NCBI RefSeq assembly: GCF_008868125.1
Contig: NZ_WAAQ01000002.1
Coordinates: forward strand, 682,001 to 746,000
Length of the DNA: 64,000 nt
Reading direction: 5' to 3'
From: Microbacterium maritypicum
Lineage (GTDB): Bacteria; Actinomycetota; Actinomycetes; Actinomycetales; Microbacteriaceae
Shown: positions 45,646 through 53,918 of the stretch, piece after piece
Layout: each line of letters starts with the position of its first letter
How positions within the stretch are numbered: the first letter of the stretch is position 1
Notes under the pieces: model-generated
What the model was told of the DNA's origin: nothing
Database searches by the model: none
Seen by the model: only the letters and a program-made list of their open reading frames with translations
Translations under genes and position numbers: made by a program

Positions 45646-46689
45646 TCAGCTCAGGACATCCGCGAGGTCGTAGCCGGCGACGGTGTCCAGCTGCTCGTAG
45701 GTGCACGAGCGGGCATCGCGATCGGGGCGCCAGCGCTCGAACTGCACGGTGTGGCGGAAGCGGGCGCCTTCGAGCTGGTCGTAGCGCACCTCGAGCACCC
45801 GCTCGGGGCGCAGACGCACGAAGCTCACATCCTTCGATCCGCTGAACCGCGACCTCTCGCCCTCCGCGGTCACGGCGTCTCCTGCTTCGTCACGTTCGAC
45901 CAGCGGGGCGAGCTCCTCGACGAGCTCCTGTCGGCGGGCGTCGCTCCACGCCGCCACTCCGCCGACCTGACGAAGCACTCCGTCGCCGCCGTACAGCCCG
46001 ACCAGGAGCGAGCCGACTCCTGAACCGGACTTGTGGATGCGGTAGCCGAGCGCGACGACGTCGGCCGTGCGGGCGTGCTTGATCTTGAACAGGGTGCGCT
46101 TGCCCGGGGCGTAGGGCTGGTCGAGCGGCTTCGCGACGACGCCGTCGAGACCCGCGCCCTCGAACTCGGCGAGCCAGCGCACCGCCGCATCCCGATCACG
46201 GGTCGTGCGCGTGAGGTGCAGCGGATGCTCGACGCCCTCCATGAGAGTCTCGAGACGTGCCCTCCTGGCCTCGAAGGACTCGGCGAGCAGATCATCTTCC
46301 CCTGAGGCGAGCAGGTCGAAGGCGACGAACATCGCAGGTGTCTCGACGGAGAGCTTCGCGATGCGTGAAGCCGCGGGGTGGATGCGCTGGCTCAGCGCCT
46401 CCCAATCCAGGCGCTGCGATCCGTGGGCCCCGGTGGCGACCACGATCTCGCCGTCGAGCAGGCAGGGTCCAGGAAGCAGATCGGGGATCGCCTCGACCAG
46501 TTCGGGGAAGTAGCGGGTCAGGGGCTTCGCGCCGCGCGACCCGATCTCCACCGTCTCGCCGTCCCAGGCGATGAGCCCGCGGAATCCGTCCCACTTCGGC
46601 TCGTACAGCAGCCCGCCGGGGGTCTTCGCCGGGTCCGGTACCGCCGGCACCGCCTTGGCGAGCATCGGAGCGGGGATCTCGTAGCGCAT
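45646..46689 (-). CDS. ATP-dependent DNA ligase (LigC/LigD-ligase type)
   Basis: A 347-residue ligase. The adenylation lysine is Lys32 in motif I (EPKWDGFR). Other motifs are IEIGSRG-like GSRGAKPLTRYFPE (Ia/III region), LLDGEIVV (III), MFVAFDLL (IIIa), GLDGVVAKPLDQPYAPG (IV) and FKIKHARTADVV (V). The OB-fold domain follows (LEVRYDQLEGARFRH). It lacks additional N- or C-terminal modules, as in LigC. It would seal nicks using ATP. It converges with the LigD-type polymerase, suggesting joint function. CAGGAT at 46696-46701 ends six bases before its ATG. Confidence 0.9.
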   Translation of the reverse strand: MRYEIPAPMLAKAVPAVPDPAKTPGGLLYEPKWDGFRGLIAWDGETVEIGSRGAKPLTRYFPELVEAIPDLLPGPCLLDGEIVVATGAHGSQRLDWEALSQRIHPAASRIAKLSVETPAMFVAFDLLASGEDDLLAESFEARRARLETLMEGVEHPLHLTRTTRDRDAAVRWLAEFEGAGLDGVVAKPLDQPYAPGKRTLFKIKHARTADVVALGYRIHKSGSGVGSLLVGLYGGDGVLRQVGGVAAWSDARRQELVEELAPLVERDEAGDAVTAEGERSRFSGSKDVSFVRLRPERVLEVRYDQLEGARFRHTVQFERWRPDRDARSCTYEQLDTVAGYDLADVLS

Positions 46690-46695
46690 GGTCCC

Positions 46696-46701
46696 ATCCT
46701 G
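46696..46701 (-). promoter_or_regulatory. Possible -10 hexamer (CAGGAT) of the DNA ligase gene
   Basis: The hexamer ends six bases before the ligase ATG at 46689 on the minus strand. It is a weaker match than the TAnnnT elements. Confidence 0.3.
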
Positions 46702-46734
46702 GCCGCAGGCGATCCGCGGCGGAAGGGGAGGGGA

Positions 46735-48186
46735 TCAGTCGAAGAGGTCGGCCAGGGTCGCCGGTTCACCGGCATCCCGCAGAGCTGTGCGGGCAGCGTG
46801 CCAACCGGCCATGCCGTTCACGGACGGACCCGGGGGTGTCGCGGCGGATGCCAGGTAGACGCCGTGCATCGGCGTGCGCCAGGGGGTGGGGGAGAGGATC
46901 GGGCGCCGCAGCGCCTGGCGCATGTCGAACACTCCGCCGGAGATGTCGCCACCGATCTCCGTGGGGTTGACCGCCTCGCGCGACGATGCCGGCACCGCGT
47001 GGTGGGCGAGGATGAGGTCGCGGAAGCCCGGTGCGAAGCGCTCGACCTGCGCGGTGATCGACTCGGTCGGGTCGAGGTCCGATCCCGGCGGCACGTGGAT
47101 GTAGGCCCAGAGCACCGCCTTGCCCGCGGGAGCGCGGGAATCGTCGAGGATCGAGGGCTGCACGGCGAGCACATAGGGCCGTGCGCTCACTCGTCCGGCG
47201 GCGACGGCGTTCTCGCTCGCCCAGACCTCGGCGCGCGTGCCGCCCAGATGCAGGGTCGGCGCGTGGGCGACGTCGGGGTTCGCCCACGGGACCGGTCCGT
47301 CGAGGGCGAAGTCGACCTTCGCGGCTCCCGGCCCGTACCGGTACGAACGGAGCGCACGGACGTAACCCGCAGGAACGTCGGGGTGCGTGAGCGCGAGCCG
47401 CGGTGAGGTGTTCAGCAGCAGCAGGTCCCCGCGACGGGGATCGCCCCAGTCCAGAGTCCCCAGGTCGGAGACAGGCGTGCCCGCCTCGACCGTGCCGCCG
47501 TGCTGCTCGAGGTCGGCGACCATCGCGTCGGCGATGCGCTGCGCTCCGCCCCGCGGATACGGCCAGCCGCCCGCGTGCCCGAGTGCGGCGAGCAGCAGGC
47601 CGGCGGCGGCACCCGCCAACGAGGGCAGGGCGGAGTTCGCGTGGGCGACGACCCCCGAGAGCAGAGCCGCAGCCTCTTCGGTGCGGAAGGCGCGAGCGGC
47701 CAGGGGGGTTCCCTGGTCCAGCATGCGGATCACGAAGCGGGCGGCGGTCACCGGGTCGCGGGGGAGGCGAAGCAGCTGATTGCCGGTGAAGTCGACGACG
47801 CCGTCGATGTGCGTGCTGAGCGGACGCAGGCGCGAGGTCCAGGCGGAGCCGTCGACTCCGAGCGCGGCCGCCGTGCGCTCGATGTCGCGCCACGCGATCG
47901 CCGCGCGTCCGTCGTCGAGCGGGTGGGCGTACGAGGCCTCGGGGCGGATCCACTCGATGCGCCGGTCGAGGCCGAACGCCTGGAAGAACGGGGAGGCGAG
48001 GGCGGCCGGGTGCACGGCGGAGCAGACGTCGTGCCGGAACCCCGGAAGAGTGGATTCGCTGGTGCGTACGCCGCCTCCGATCGTGTCGGCGCCCTCGAGC
48101 ACTCGCACCCGGTAGCCGGCGCGGGCGAGCGTGACGGCTGCGGCGAGCCCGTTCGGGCCGGAGCCGATGATCGTCGCCTGGGCCAT
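46735..48186 (-). CDS. Phytoene-desaturase-like FAD/NAD(P) oxidoreductase
   Basis: A 483-residue flavoprotein with the N-terminal dinucleotide motif IIGSGPNGLAAAVTLARAGY and the CrtI-like LEGADTIGGGVRTSE. The C-terminal flavin site is GVYLASAATPPGPSVNGMAG. This subgroup (COG1233) contains carotenoid desaturases and related isomerases, but lone members outside crt clusters have unknown substrates. No carotenoid genes are visible nearby. ATG at 48186; divergent from the next gene with 72 bases between. Confidence 0.86.
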   Translation of the reverse strand: MAQATIIGSGPNGLAAAVTLARAGYRVRVLEGADTIGGGVRTSESTLPGFRHDVCSAVHPAALASPFFQAFGLDRRIEWIRPEASYAHPLDDGRAAIAWRDIERTAAALGVDGSAWTSRLRPLSTHIDGVVDFTGNQLLRLPRDPVTAARFVIRMLDQGTPLAARAFRTEEAAALLSGVVAHANSALPSLAGAAAGLLLAALGHAGGWPYPRGGAQRIADAMVADLEQHGGTVEAGTPVSDLGTLDWGDPRRGDLLLLNTSPRLALTHPDVPAGYVRALRSYRYGPGAAKVDFALDGPVPWANPDVAHAPTLHLGGTRAEVWASENAVAAGRVSARPYVLAVQPSILDDSRAPAGKAVLWAYIHVPPGSDLDPTESITAQVERFAPGFRDLILAHHAVPASSREAVNPTEIGGDISGGVFDMRQALRRPILSPTPWRTPMHGVYLASAATPPGPSVNGMAGWHAARTALRDAGEPATLADLFD

Positions 48187-48258
48187 GACGTCAGTTTGGC
48201 ACGTATACGAGCGGAAAACGGTCGAACGCACCCCTCTGGGCGTGCGATCCTGGAACTG

Positions 48259-48747
48259 ATGAAAGAAGCACAGGGGCCGACCCCCGCAGGCACCTCCCGT
48301 CCATACCGTTCGCTCCCGGAAGCGTTGCGCGCGCATCGCATCGATCCGTCCAACCACGCGTTCATCACCGCCATCGTCGAAGAGATCGGGATCAGCTCGT
48401 TCATCGACCGCGGTCGCTACATCGAGGCGATCCGCCGTGGCGAGGGCGCTCCGCTCCACATCGGGCGCACCTACACGAACGGCTTCACCGAAGACGAGCG
48501 TCTCGTCGTCGGATCCGCCCCGTTGCGACTGCAGCCGAGCGAGGGGCGCGCACCGTACTTCTACGTCAGCCACCCGAGCGAGTTCATCCCGCTGACGCCG
48601 CCGCGTGCGGCGAAGCGCGCGACGACTCCTCGTGTCTCCGCGCCCCGCGCCGAGAAGGCCCCGAAGCCCGTGGAGGAGCGCGACTACGGCGTGTGCGACG
48701 TGTGCTTCATGGTGAAGACCCCGTCCGGCGGCTGCGGCTGCGACTGA
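48259..48747 (+). CDS. Uncharacterised protein with C-terminal cysteine cluster
   Basis: A 162-residue soluble protein that I do not recognise. Residues 15-100 form a compact conserved-looking part (FITAIVEEIGISSFIDRGRY). A Lys/Pro/Ala linker of about 30 residues follows, then CDVCFMVKTPSGGCGCD at the end: C-x2-C and C-x-C pairs that could bind zinc. Third-position GC and spacing to neighbours support a real gene. ATG at 48259 is chosen as the first start after the divergent intergenic region. It is two bases from the GNAT gene and probably co-transcribed with it. Confidence 0.78.
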   Translation: MKEAQGPTPAGTSRPYRSLPEALRAHRIDPSNHAFITAIVEEIGISSFIDRGRYIEAIRRGEGAPLHIGRTYTNGFTEDERLVVGSAPLRLQPSEGRAPYFYVSHPSEFIPLTPPRAAKRATTPRVSAPRAEKAPKPVEERDYGVCDVCFMVKTPSGGCGCD

Positions 48748-48749
48748 AC

Positions 48750-49274
48750 ATGAGCACCGCTGCGGGATCAGCGCTCGACCGACCGCTGATCCGCCTCGCC
48801 GACCTCACGGGACCTGATGCGATCGAGGTCGGCGCGGCAGTGCGCGCCTATCTGCAGCAGACCGAGCTCGAGAAGAGCCTGCAGGAGCACGGGGCCGCCC
48901 CCGATCCCGTGCCGCCGCTGCCCGAACGCTACCTGCGCGAGGTCGAAGACCCTGCGGCGGCGTACGCCGCGCACCGGGTGCGTGTGGCGCTGCTGGGCGC
49001 ACGCGTCGTCGGCGTCGTGGTCCTCTCGGTGCGCGACGAGGTGGCGGAGGTCAAGCGCCTGTGGGCGGAGCCTGCGGCGCGCGGTCGCGGGGTGGGTTCG
49101 GCGCTGCTGGACGCCGCCCTCGACGATGCGGCCGTTCTCGGTGCCGTGCAGGTGCGGCTGTCGGTGTGGGACTGGCGTGATGGTCCCGTGCGTCTGTATG
49201 AATCGCGGGGATTCGAGCGGGTGCCCTCGTGGGACGATCGCGAGCGGCTCGTGTGCATGGTGCGCGCGGTCTGA
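48750..49274 (+). CDS. GNAT-family N-acetyltransferase
   Basis: A 174-residue acetyltransferase. The acetyl-CoA loop motif A is VKRLWAEPAARGRGVGSALLDAALDDA (GxGxG form at ARGRGVGSALL), followed by VRLSVWDWRDGPVRLYESRGFERV, motif B. The N-terminal half (LADLTGPDAIEVGAAVRAYL) is the variable acceptor-binding part. Acceptor unknown. ATG at 48750 lies two bases past the upstream stop. Convergent with the AraC-type regulator. Confidence 0.87.
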   Translation: MSTAAGSALDRPLIRLADLTGPDAIEVGAAVRAYLQQTELEKSLQEHGAAPDPVPPLPERYLREVEDPAAAYAAHRVRVALLGARVVGVVVLSVRDEVAEVKRLWAEPAARGRGVGSALLDAALDDAAVLGAVQVRLSVWDWRDGPVRLYESRGFERVPSWDDRERLVCMVRAV

Positions 49275-49284
49275 GCCGACCGCA

Positions 49285-50085
49285 TCACGCCGAGTGCTGA
49301 GACAGACGGTAGCGGCCGGGGGTCATCCCCACGAGCGGTGTGAACTGCTGGATGAACTGGCTGGTCGTCGCCCACCCGCAGGCCGCGGCCGTCTCGGTCA
49401 CCGAGGTGCCGTCGGCGAGCAGGACGAGCGCACGATGCACGCGCAGCTGGAGACGCCACTGCCGGTATCCCATGCCGGTCTCCCGAGGGAACAGGCGGCT
49501 CAGGGTCCGCTCGGTGGTTCCGGTGCGCATGCCGAGCTCGCCGAGGTTCACGGGCGTGGCGAGGTCGTCCTCGACGATGCGGGCCGCCCGACGCAGACGC
49601 GGGTCGCGCGGTTCCGGCAGATGCAGCGGCTGCTCGGGGGCGGTGATCGCCTCGTCGACGATGACCCGGCGCAGGTGCTCCAGCGCGCCCGCGCTGCGGG
49701 GGCGGTCGGATGTCATCGCCAGGACTGCCTCTCGTGCGAGCGGCGTCGCGACGAGGACGGCGGGGGTGGTCGGCAGCCGCGCGGCGAGCTCCGCGGTCAG
49801 GTGGACGATGCGCATGTCGGTGCGTCCGTGCGCGCGATGACGGTGCTCCGCGCCGGCGGGCACCCACGCCATGCGCGTCGATGGCGCGATCCAGGCCCCG
49901 TCGTCGGTGAGCAGTGAGAGCACTCCCGAAGCCGCATGCACCAGGTGTCCGAGCGGATGGGCATGGCGCGGTGAGGTCTCGGCGTGCGCGAAGCGGTAGG
50001 CGCCCTCCATCGGCAGAGTGGCGAGGGCGTCGAAGTCGACCAGGCTCAGATCGACGAGCCGAGCGGATTGGCGTGTATTCGACAT
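49285..50085 (-). CDS. AraC-family transcriptional regulator
   Basis: A 266-residue regulator. The N-terminal cupin (HAHPLGHLVHAASGVLSLL; WVPAGAEHRHRAHG) suggests ligand sensing. The C-terminal double helix-turn-helix is LGELGMRTGTTERTLSRLF and TETAAACGWATTSQFIQQF, ending in GMTPGRYR. It is divergent, by 54 bases, from an MFS transporter, the usual position for a regulator and its target exporter. ATG at 50085. Confidence 0.9.
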   Translation of the reverse strand: MSNTRQSARLVDLSLVDFDALATLPMEGAYRFAHAETSPRHAHPLGHLVHAASGVLSLLTDDGAWIAPSTRMAWVPAGAEHRHRAHGRTDMRIVHLTAELAARLPTTPAVLVATPLAREAVLAMTSDRPRSAGALEHLRRVIVDEAITAPEQPLHLPEPRDPRLRRAARIVEDDLATPVNLGELGMRTGTTERTLSRLFPRETGMGYRQWRLQLRVHRALVLLADGTSVTETAAACGWATTSQFIQQFTPLVGMTPGRYRLSQHSA

Positions 50086-50139
50086 CGCGTTGCAGTTTAC
50101 GTGTTTTCTGATGCGGTGCCCGGGTGCTGGACTCGAAGC

Positions 50140-51414
50140 ATGACCACGATGCACGAGCCGCTCGACACCGCCCCGACCCCGCTGACCACGCCGTCGGCTC
50201 GTCACGGCGGCGTCCTGTTCGGGGTCTACGTGGGCGTCGGGCTGCTGTTGATCGCGCTGAATCTCCGGATGGGCGTCGCCTCGGTCGGCCCGGTGCTCCC
50301 GGCGATCGAGCGCGACCTCGGCATCCCCTCCGCGGCGGCAGGTCTGCTGACGACGATCCCCGTGTTCGCCTTCGGTGCCTTCGCCTTCCTCACCCCCACG
50401 CTGACCCGCCGGATCGGGCTGCATCGGCTGCTCGCGCTGACGATGGTCGTCGTGGCGGTCGGCATCGGCACCCGCCTCCTCGACTCTCCGGTGGCGCTCT
50501 TCGGCGGCACGGTGCTGGTCGGCGCGGGTATCGCGGTCGCGAACGTCTGCATGCCCGCGGTGATCAAGCAGGACTTCGCGCACCGTCTCGGTCTGATGAT
50601 GGGGCTGTACTCCACGGCGCTGTTCGTGGGCGCTGCCGCGGCCGCCGCCTTCACGGTGCCGCTCATGACCGCGCTCGACGGGTCATGGCGTGGCGCGCTG
50701 GCGTTCTGGGCCGTTCCCGCGGTCCTCGCGCTGCTGGTCTGGCTGCCCCGGGCGGTGCGCGGGTCCGCGAGCGTGGCCGGAACGCCCGGCGACGCGATCG
50801 CGGAGCCGCGGGACGAGCCGCAGATGTCGGTGCTGCTGCGCGACCCGGTCGCGTGGGCGGTCACGGTGTTCATGGGGTTGCAGAGTCTGAGCTACTACGC
50901 CGCGCTGACATGGATCCCGACGATGCTGCAGGACGCCGGAGTACCGCTGGCCGATGCCGGTCTGTTGCTGTCGTACTCGAGTTTCCCCGGGGTCGCGGCA
51001 GCGCTCCTCGCGCCGATGATGCTGCGACGTATCCGGCCGACGTGGCTGCCCGTCCTGCTCTCGACGCTGCTGTGCGCAGCGGGGCTGATCGGCCTCCTCG
51101 TCGTGCCGGGAGGAGCCGCGCCCTGGGTGTGGATGACGCTGCTCGGGCTCGGTCAGGGCGCCGCCATCACGCTGTCGCTGACCTACATCGTGCTGCGGGC
51201 TCCCGACGCGGCGCACACGGCGCACCTGTCGACCATGGCCCAGGGGATCGGCTACCTGCTCGCCGGTTTCGGCCCGATCGGACTCGGCATCCTGCATGCC
51301 GCCGTCGGCGGATGGGCGCTGCCGGTCGCGGCGCTGGTCCTCCTGCTCGGTGTGCAGAGCGTCGCCGGGGCAGCGGCGAGCAGAGAGCGCCACGTGCGCG
51401 CCGGCGGCCGGTGA
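50140..51414 (+). CDS. MFS transporter, CynX/NimT type
   Basis: A 424-residue transporter with twelve predicted helices. The first helix carries LNLRMGVASVGPVLPAIERDLG, the CynX/NimT signature loop. The central loop (residues about 205-225) is hydrophilic. Members export or import small anions such as cyanate or nitroimidazoles; the substrate here is not known. It is paired with a divergent AraC regulator that probably controls it. The ATG at 50140 is followed by a second possible ATG four codons later. Confidence 0.87.
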   Translation: MTTMHEPLDTAPTPLTTPSARHGGVLFGVYVGVGLLLIALNLRMGVASVGPVLPAIERDLGIPSAAAGLLTTIPVFAFGAFAFLTPTLTRRIGLHRLLALTMVVVAVGIGTRLLDSPVALFGGTVLVGAGIAVANVCMPAVIKQDFAHRLGLMMGLYSTALFVGAAAAAAFTVPLMTALDGSWRGALAFWAVPAVLALLVWLPRAVRGSASVAGTPGDAIAEPRDEPQMSVLLRDPVAWAVTVFMGLQSLSYYAALTWIPTMLQDAGVPLADAGLLLSYSSFPGVAAALLAPMMLRRIRPTWLPVLLSTLLCAAGLIGLLVVPGGAAPWVWMTLLGLGQGAAITLSLTYIVLRAPDAAHTAHLSTMAQGIGYLLAGFGPIGLGILHAAVGGWALPVAALVLLLGVQSVAGAAASRERHVRAGGR

Positions 51415-51436
51415 GTCGACCCCGGCGAACAGCGGC

Positions 51437-52672
51437 TCAGACGAACGCGCTCATCCCTGTGATGTCGCGCCCGAGCAGCAGCGCCTGCACGCTCTCGGTC
51501 CCCTCATAGGTGTGGATGGCCTCGATGTCGGCCATGTGCTGCATCACGCCGTTCTCGAGGAGGATGCCGTTGCCACCGAGCATGTCGCGGGCGGTCGAGG
51601 CGATCCGGCGGGCGGCTCGCGTGTTGTGGAACTTCGCCAGCGACGCCTGGGTCGGGCGCAGCTCGCCGGCCGTCTCGAGGTCGGCCATGCGCCGGCAGTA
51701 CAGCTGCATGGCGGTGAGGTCCTCGAGCATGTGGGTGAGGCGCTCCTGGACCATCTGGAACTTGGCGAGTGGCTTTCCGAACTGCACCCGCTGGGTCGCA
51801 TACGCCAGCGCCGCCTCGTAGCAGGCGGTCGCGTGTCCGAGCGCCGACCACGCGACGCCCGAGCGGGTCGCGTACAGCACGATGGAGGCATCCTTGAAGC
51901 TCTTCGTCCCCGGCAGCACGGCGTCGAGCGGGACCCGCACGTCGTCGAGCACGATGTGCGCCTGATGGATCGCGCGCAGCGAGGCCTTGCCGCGGATCAC
52001 GTTGCCGGTGTAGCCGGGGGTGTCCTGTTCCACGAGGAAGCACCGCACGGCGCCGTGCTCCTCGGCGCCCTCGTCGTCGACGCGCGCCCAGACGAACGTG
52101 ATGCCGCCGGAGGCGCCGTTCCCGATCCACTTCTTCGTCCCGCGGATGACCCATTCGTCGCCGTCGCGGCGGGCCACGGTCTCCAGCGAGACCGAGTCCG
52201 AGCCGTGGTCGGGCTCGGTGAGCGCGAACGACCCGAGCACCGAGCCGTCGGCGACACGAGTGAGCCATCTCTCCTGCTGGGCGGGGGAACCGAACAGCGC
52301 CAGCGTGCGCAGCGCGAGTCCGCCCTGCACCGCGAGGATCGTGCCCAGCGATCCGTCGCCGCGGGAGATCTCCATGTTCACCAGGCCCGCGGCCAGCGGG
52401 GACAGGCTCGTGAGCGCGGGGTGCTGGACGCCGTCGACGACGAGATCCATCTCGCCCATTCGCCGGGCAGCCTCGAGCGGATACTCCGCACGGTCCCAGG
52501 CATCCGCCATCTGCGGGGCGACCTCGTCGATGTAGGCCTTGGCACGGTCCCACGCCGCACTGTCGGCAGCGGGGATGTCGGAGAAGACCGCGTAGTAGTC
52601 GCTGTCCTGACGTCCGGTGATGTCGTACGACGAGACGCGCTCGCCGGGGAAGGGGGAGGCTGCAGTGCTCAT
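51437..52672 (-). CDS. Acyl-CoA dehydrogenase, glutaryl-CoA dehydrogenase-like
   Basis: A 411-residue flavoprotein. FAD and substrate segments include GSFALTEPDHGSDSVSLET, WVIRGTKKWIGNG and RVQFGKPLAKFQMVQERL. The active Glu lies in YEGTESVQALLLGRDITGMSAF, near the C-terminus, the glutaryl-CoA dehydrogenase arrangement. It should introduce a double bond into an acyl-CoA, feeding electrons to ETF. GGAGCC precedes the ATG at 52672. An inverted repeat lies about 20 bases upstream, and a TetR regulator gene precedes it on the same strand. Substrate remains uncertain. Confidence 0.9.
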   Translation of the reverse strand: MSTAASPFPGERVSSYDITGRQDSDYYAVFSDIPAADSAAWDRAKAYIDEVAPQMADAWDRAEYPLEAARRMGEMDLVVDGVQHPALTSLSPLAAGLVNMEISRGDGSLGTILAVQGGLALRTLALFGSPAQQERWLTRVADGSVLGSFALTEPDHGSDSVSLETVARRDGDEWVIRGTKKWIGNGASGGITFVWARVDDEGAEEHGAVRCFLVEQDTPGYTGNVIRGKASLRAIHQAHIVLDDVRVPLDAVLPGTKSFKDASIVLYATRSGVAWSALGHATACYEAALAYATQRVQFGKPLAKFQMVQERLTHMLEDLTAMQLYCRRMADLETAGELRPTQASLAKFHNTRAARRIASTARDMLGGNGILLENGVMQHMADIEAIHTYEGTESVQALLLGRDITGMSAFV

Positions 52673-52692
52673 GGGGCTCCTTCGTGGCACCA

Positions 52693-52713
52693 AGTATCGT
52701 ACTCCTCGATACT
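52693..52713. promoter_or_regulatory. Operator-like inverted repeat between tetR and acyl-CoA dehydrogenase
   Basis: Perfect 7-base arms AGTATCG (52693-52699) and CGATACT (52707-52713) flank seven bases. The site lies between the TetR stop and the acyl-CoA dehydrogenase start, where a TetR repressor would bind. Confidence 0.65.
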
Positions 52714-52735
52714 CGGTTCCACGACCCTCGCGAGA

Positions 52736-53398
52736 CTAGTCGAGCTGGGACTGCAGCCGGCGACCGACTTCGGCGATCGGCATGGAGCGGGGGAACACCG
52801 CCACGACCATGTCGTCCGGGGCGGCTACGGCATCGTCGCCGGCGACGCCGTAGCGACGACGCACATCGGCCAGTGCCGTCTGCAGTGTCGCCAGCGGCAC
52901 CTTCTTGCGGCCGCGCAGCAGCTGGCGCAGCACGTGGTTGTGCACCGCCGTCACGAGGGCGGCGAAGCCGACCGCATCCAGCGGGTCGACACCGGGGAGC
53001 GCGCCGCGCAGATAGTCGTCGAACAGGCGCTCATAGCGGAAGACCGTGATGATCTCGCGTTCGCGCAGCACGGGCACCTGACGCACGATCTGGTAGCGGC
53101 GCCTGGCGAGTTCCGGATCGTGCGCGAAGTGGGCGAAGACCGACTCGGAGGCTGCGCACACCGCACCCCACGGATCGTCGTGTCCCTCGTCGAGGAACTC
53201 CCTGAGCTGTTCCAGGAGCACCTCGTGATCGGCGAAGACCACGTCCTCCTTGCCGCCGAACTGGCGGAAGAACGTCGAGCGGGAGACACCGGCGGCCTTG
53301 GCGATCTGCTCCACCGACGTCTGGTCGAACCCCTGAGCGCTGAAGAGTTCGAGCGCCGCGGCGACGACGCCGGTGCGCAGTTCTGCGGATTCGTGCAT
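52736..53398 (-). CDS. TetR/AcrR-family regulator
   Basis: A 220-residue repressor. The helix-turn-helix is at about 25-55 (TSVEQIAKAAGVSRSTFFRQFGGKE). The rest is the all-helical ligand domain, with HDPELARRRYQIVRQVPVLRER, typical of regulators of acyl-CoA metabolism, though ligand cannot be read. It is upstream of and on the same strand as the acyl-CoA dehydrogenase. A TAGGCT -10 sits six bases before its ATG. Confidence 0.9.
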   Translation of the reverse strand: MHESAELRTGVVAAALELFSAQGFDQTSVEQIAKAAGVSRSTFFRQFGGKEDVVFADHEVLLEQLREFLDEGHDDPWGAVCAASESVFAHFAHDPELARRRYQIVRQVPVLREREIITVFRYERLFDDYLRGALPGVDPLDAVGFAALVTAVHNHVLRQLLRGRKKVPLATLQTALADVRRRYGVAGDDAVAAPDDMVVAVFPRSMPIAEVGRRLQSQLD

Positions 53399-53404
53399 GG
53401 CGAA

Positions 53405-53410
53405 AGCCTA
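53405..53410 (-). promoter_or_regulatory. -10 hexamer (TAGGCT), leaderless promoter of the TetR gene
   Basis: On the minus strand TAGGCT ends six bases before the ATG at 53398. Confidence 0.5.
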
Positions 53411-53458
53411 GACCTCGCCGGGCGGAGACGCCGAGGCGCCGACGTCATACTGAGGAGC

Positions 53459-53812
53459 GTGAGAGATGACGGGATCCCGGCCGGCTGGTTCGACACGCGG
53501 CGGCGCGGCACGCGGCGCTGGTGGGACGGCACACGATGGACCCCCCACATCACCGTGCACGGGCGGCGGACGACTCTGGCCGAGGACAGTGCGGCGGTGC
53601 GCAGACAGCTGCTCGTGAGCGAGCTCGTGCTCGCGGCGGTGCTGGTCGGGGCGATACTCATCGCCCTGTGGGGCTCCCTGCCGGTGCTCGTGGTGCGCCC
53701 CGTGATCGTCGCCACCGGCGCCGCTCTGGTGGTGCTGCCGTTCCTGATCACCCGGCAGCTGCGTCGGGCCGCGCTTCCGGCGCGACGAGCAGGGGTGCCC
53801 GCCCGGCGCTGA
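53459..53812 (+). CDS. DUF2510-type small membrane protein
   Basis: A 117-residue protein. Residues 5-30 ([20 protein letters not shown] and the following RWTPHI) form the DUF2510 WW-like motif of actinobacteria. Two hydrophobic helices lie at about 52-70 and 78-97. The rest is basic. Function unknown. The GTG at 53459 is preceded seven bases upstream by CATACT, a possible -10 element, and no other in-frame start precedes the motif. Confidence 0.75.
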   Translation: MRDDGIPAGWFDTRRRGTRRWWDGTRWTPHITVHGRRTTLAEDSAAVRRQLLVSELVLAAVLVGAILIALWGSLPVLVVRPVIVATGAALVVLPFLITRQLRRAALPARRAGVPARR

Positions 53813-53918
53813 GAGCCGGGGCCGCAGGAGCGCCCAGGCCGAGGTAGTAGGCTGGGGGACTGGTCGATGTCTCGACATCGAGAGAATTACCAGACAGCAG
53901 CCCAGTGAAGGAACCACA

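Noticed and set aside
46735..48186. Carotenoid biosynthesis gene (crtI)
   Set aside because: The FAD motifs match the broad family, but no other carotenoid gene is nearby and substrate cannot be assigned.
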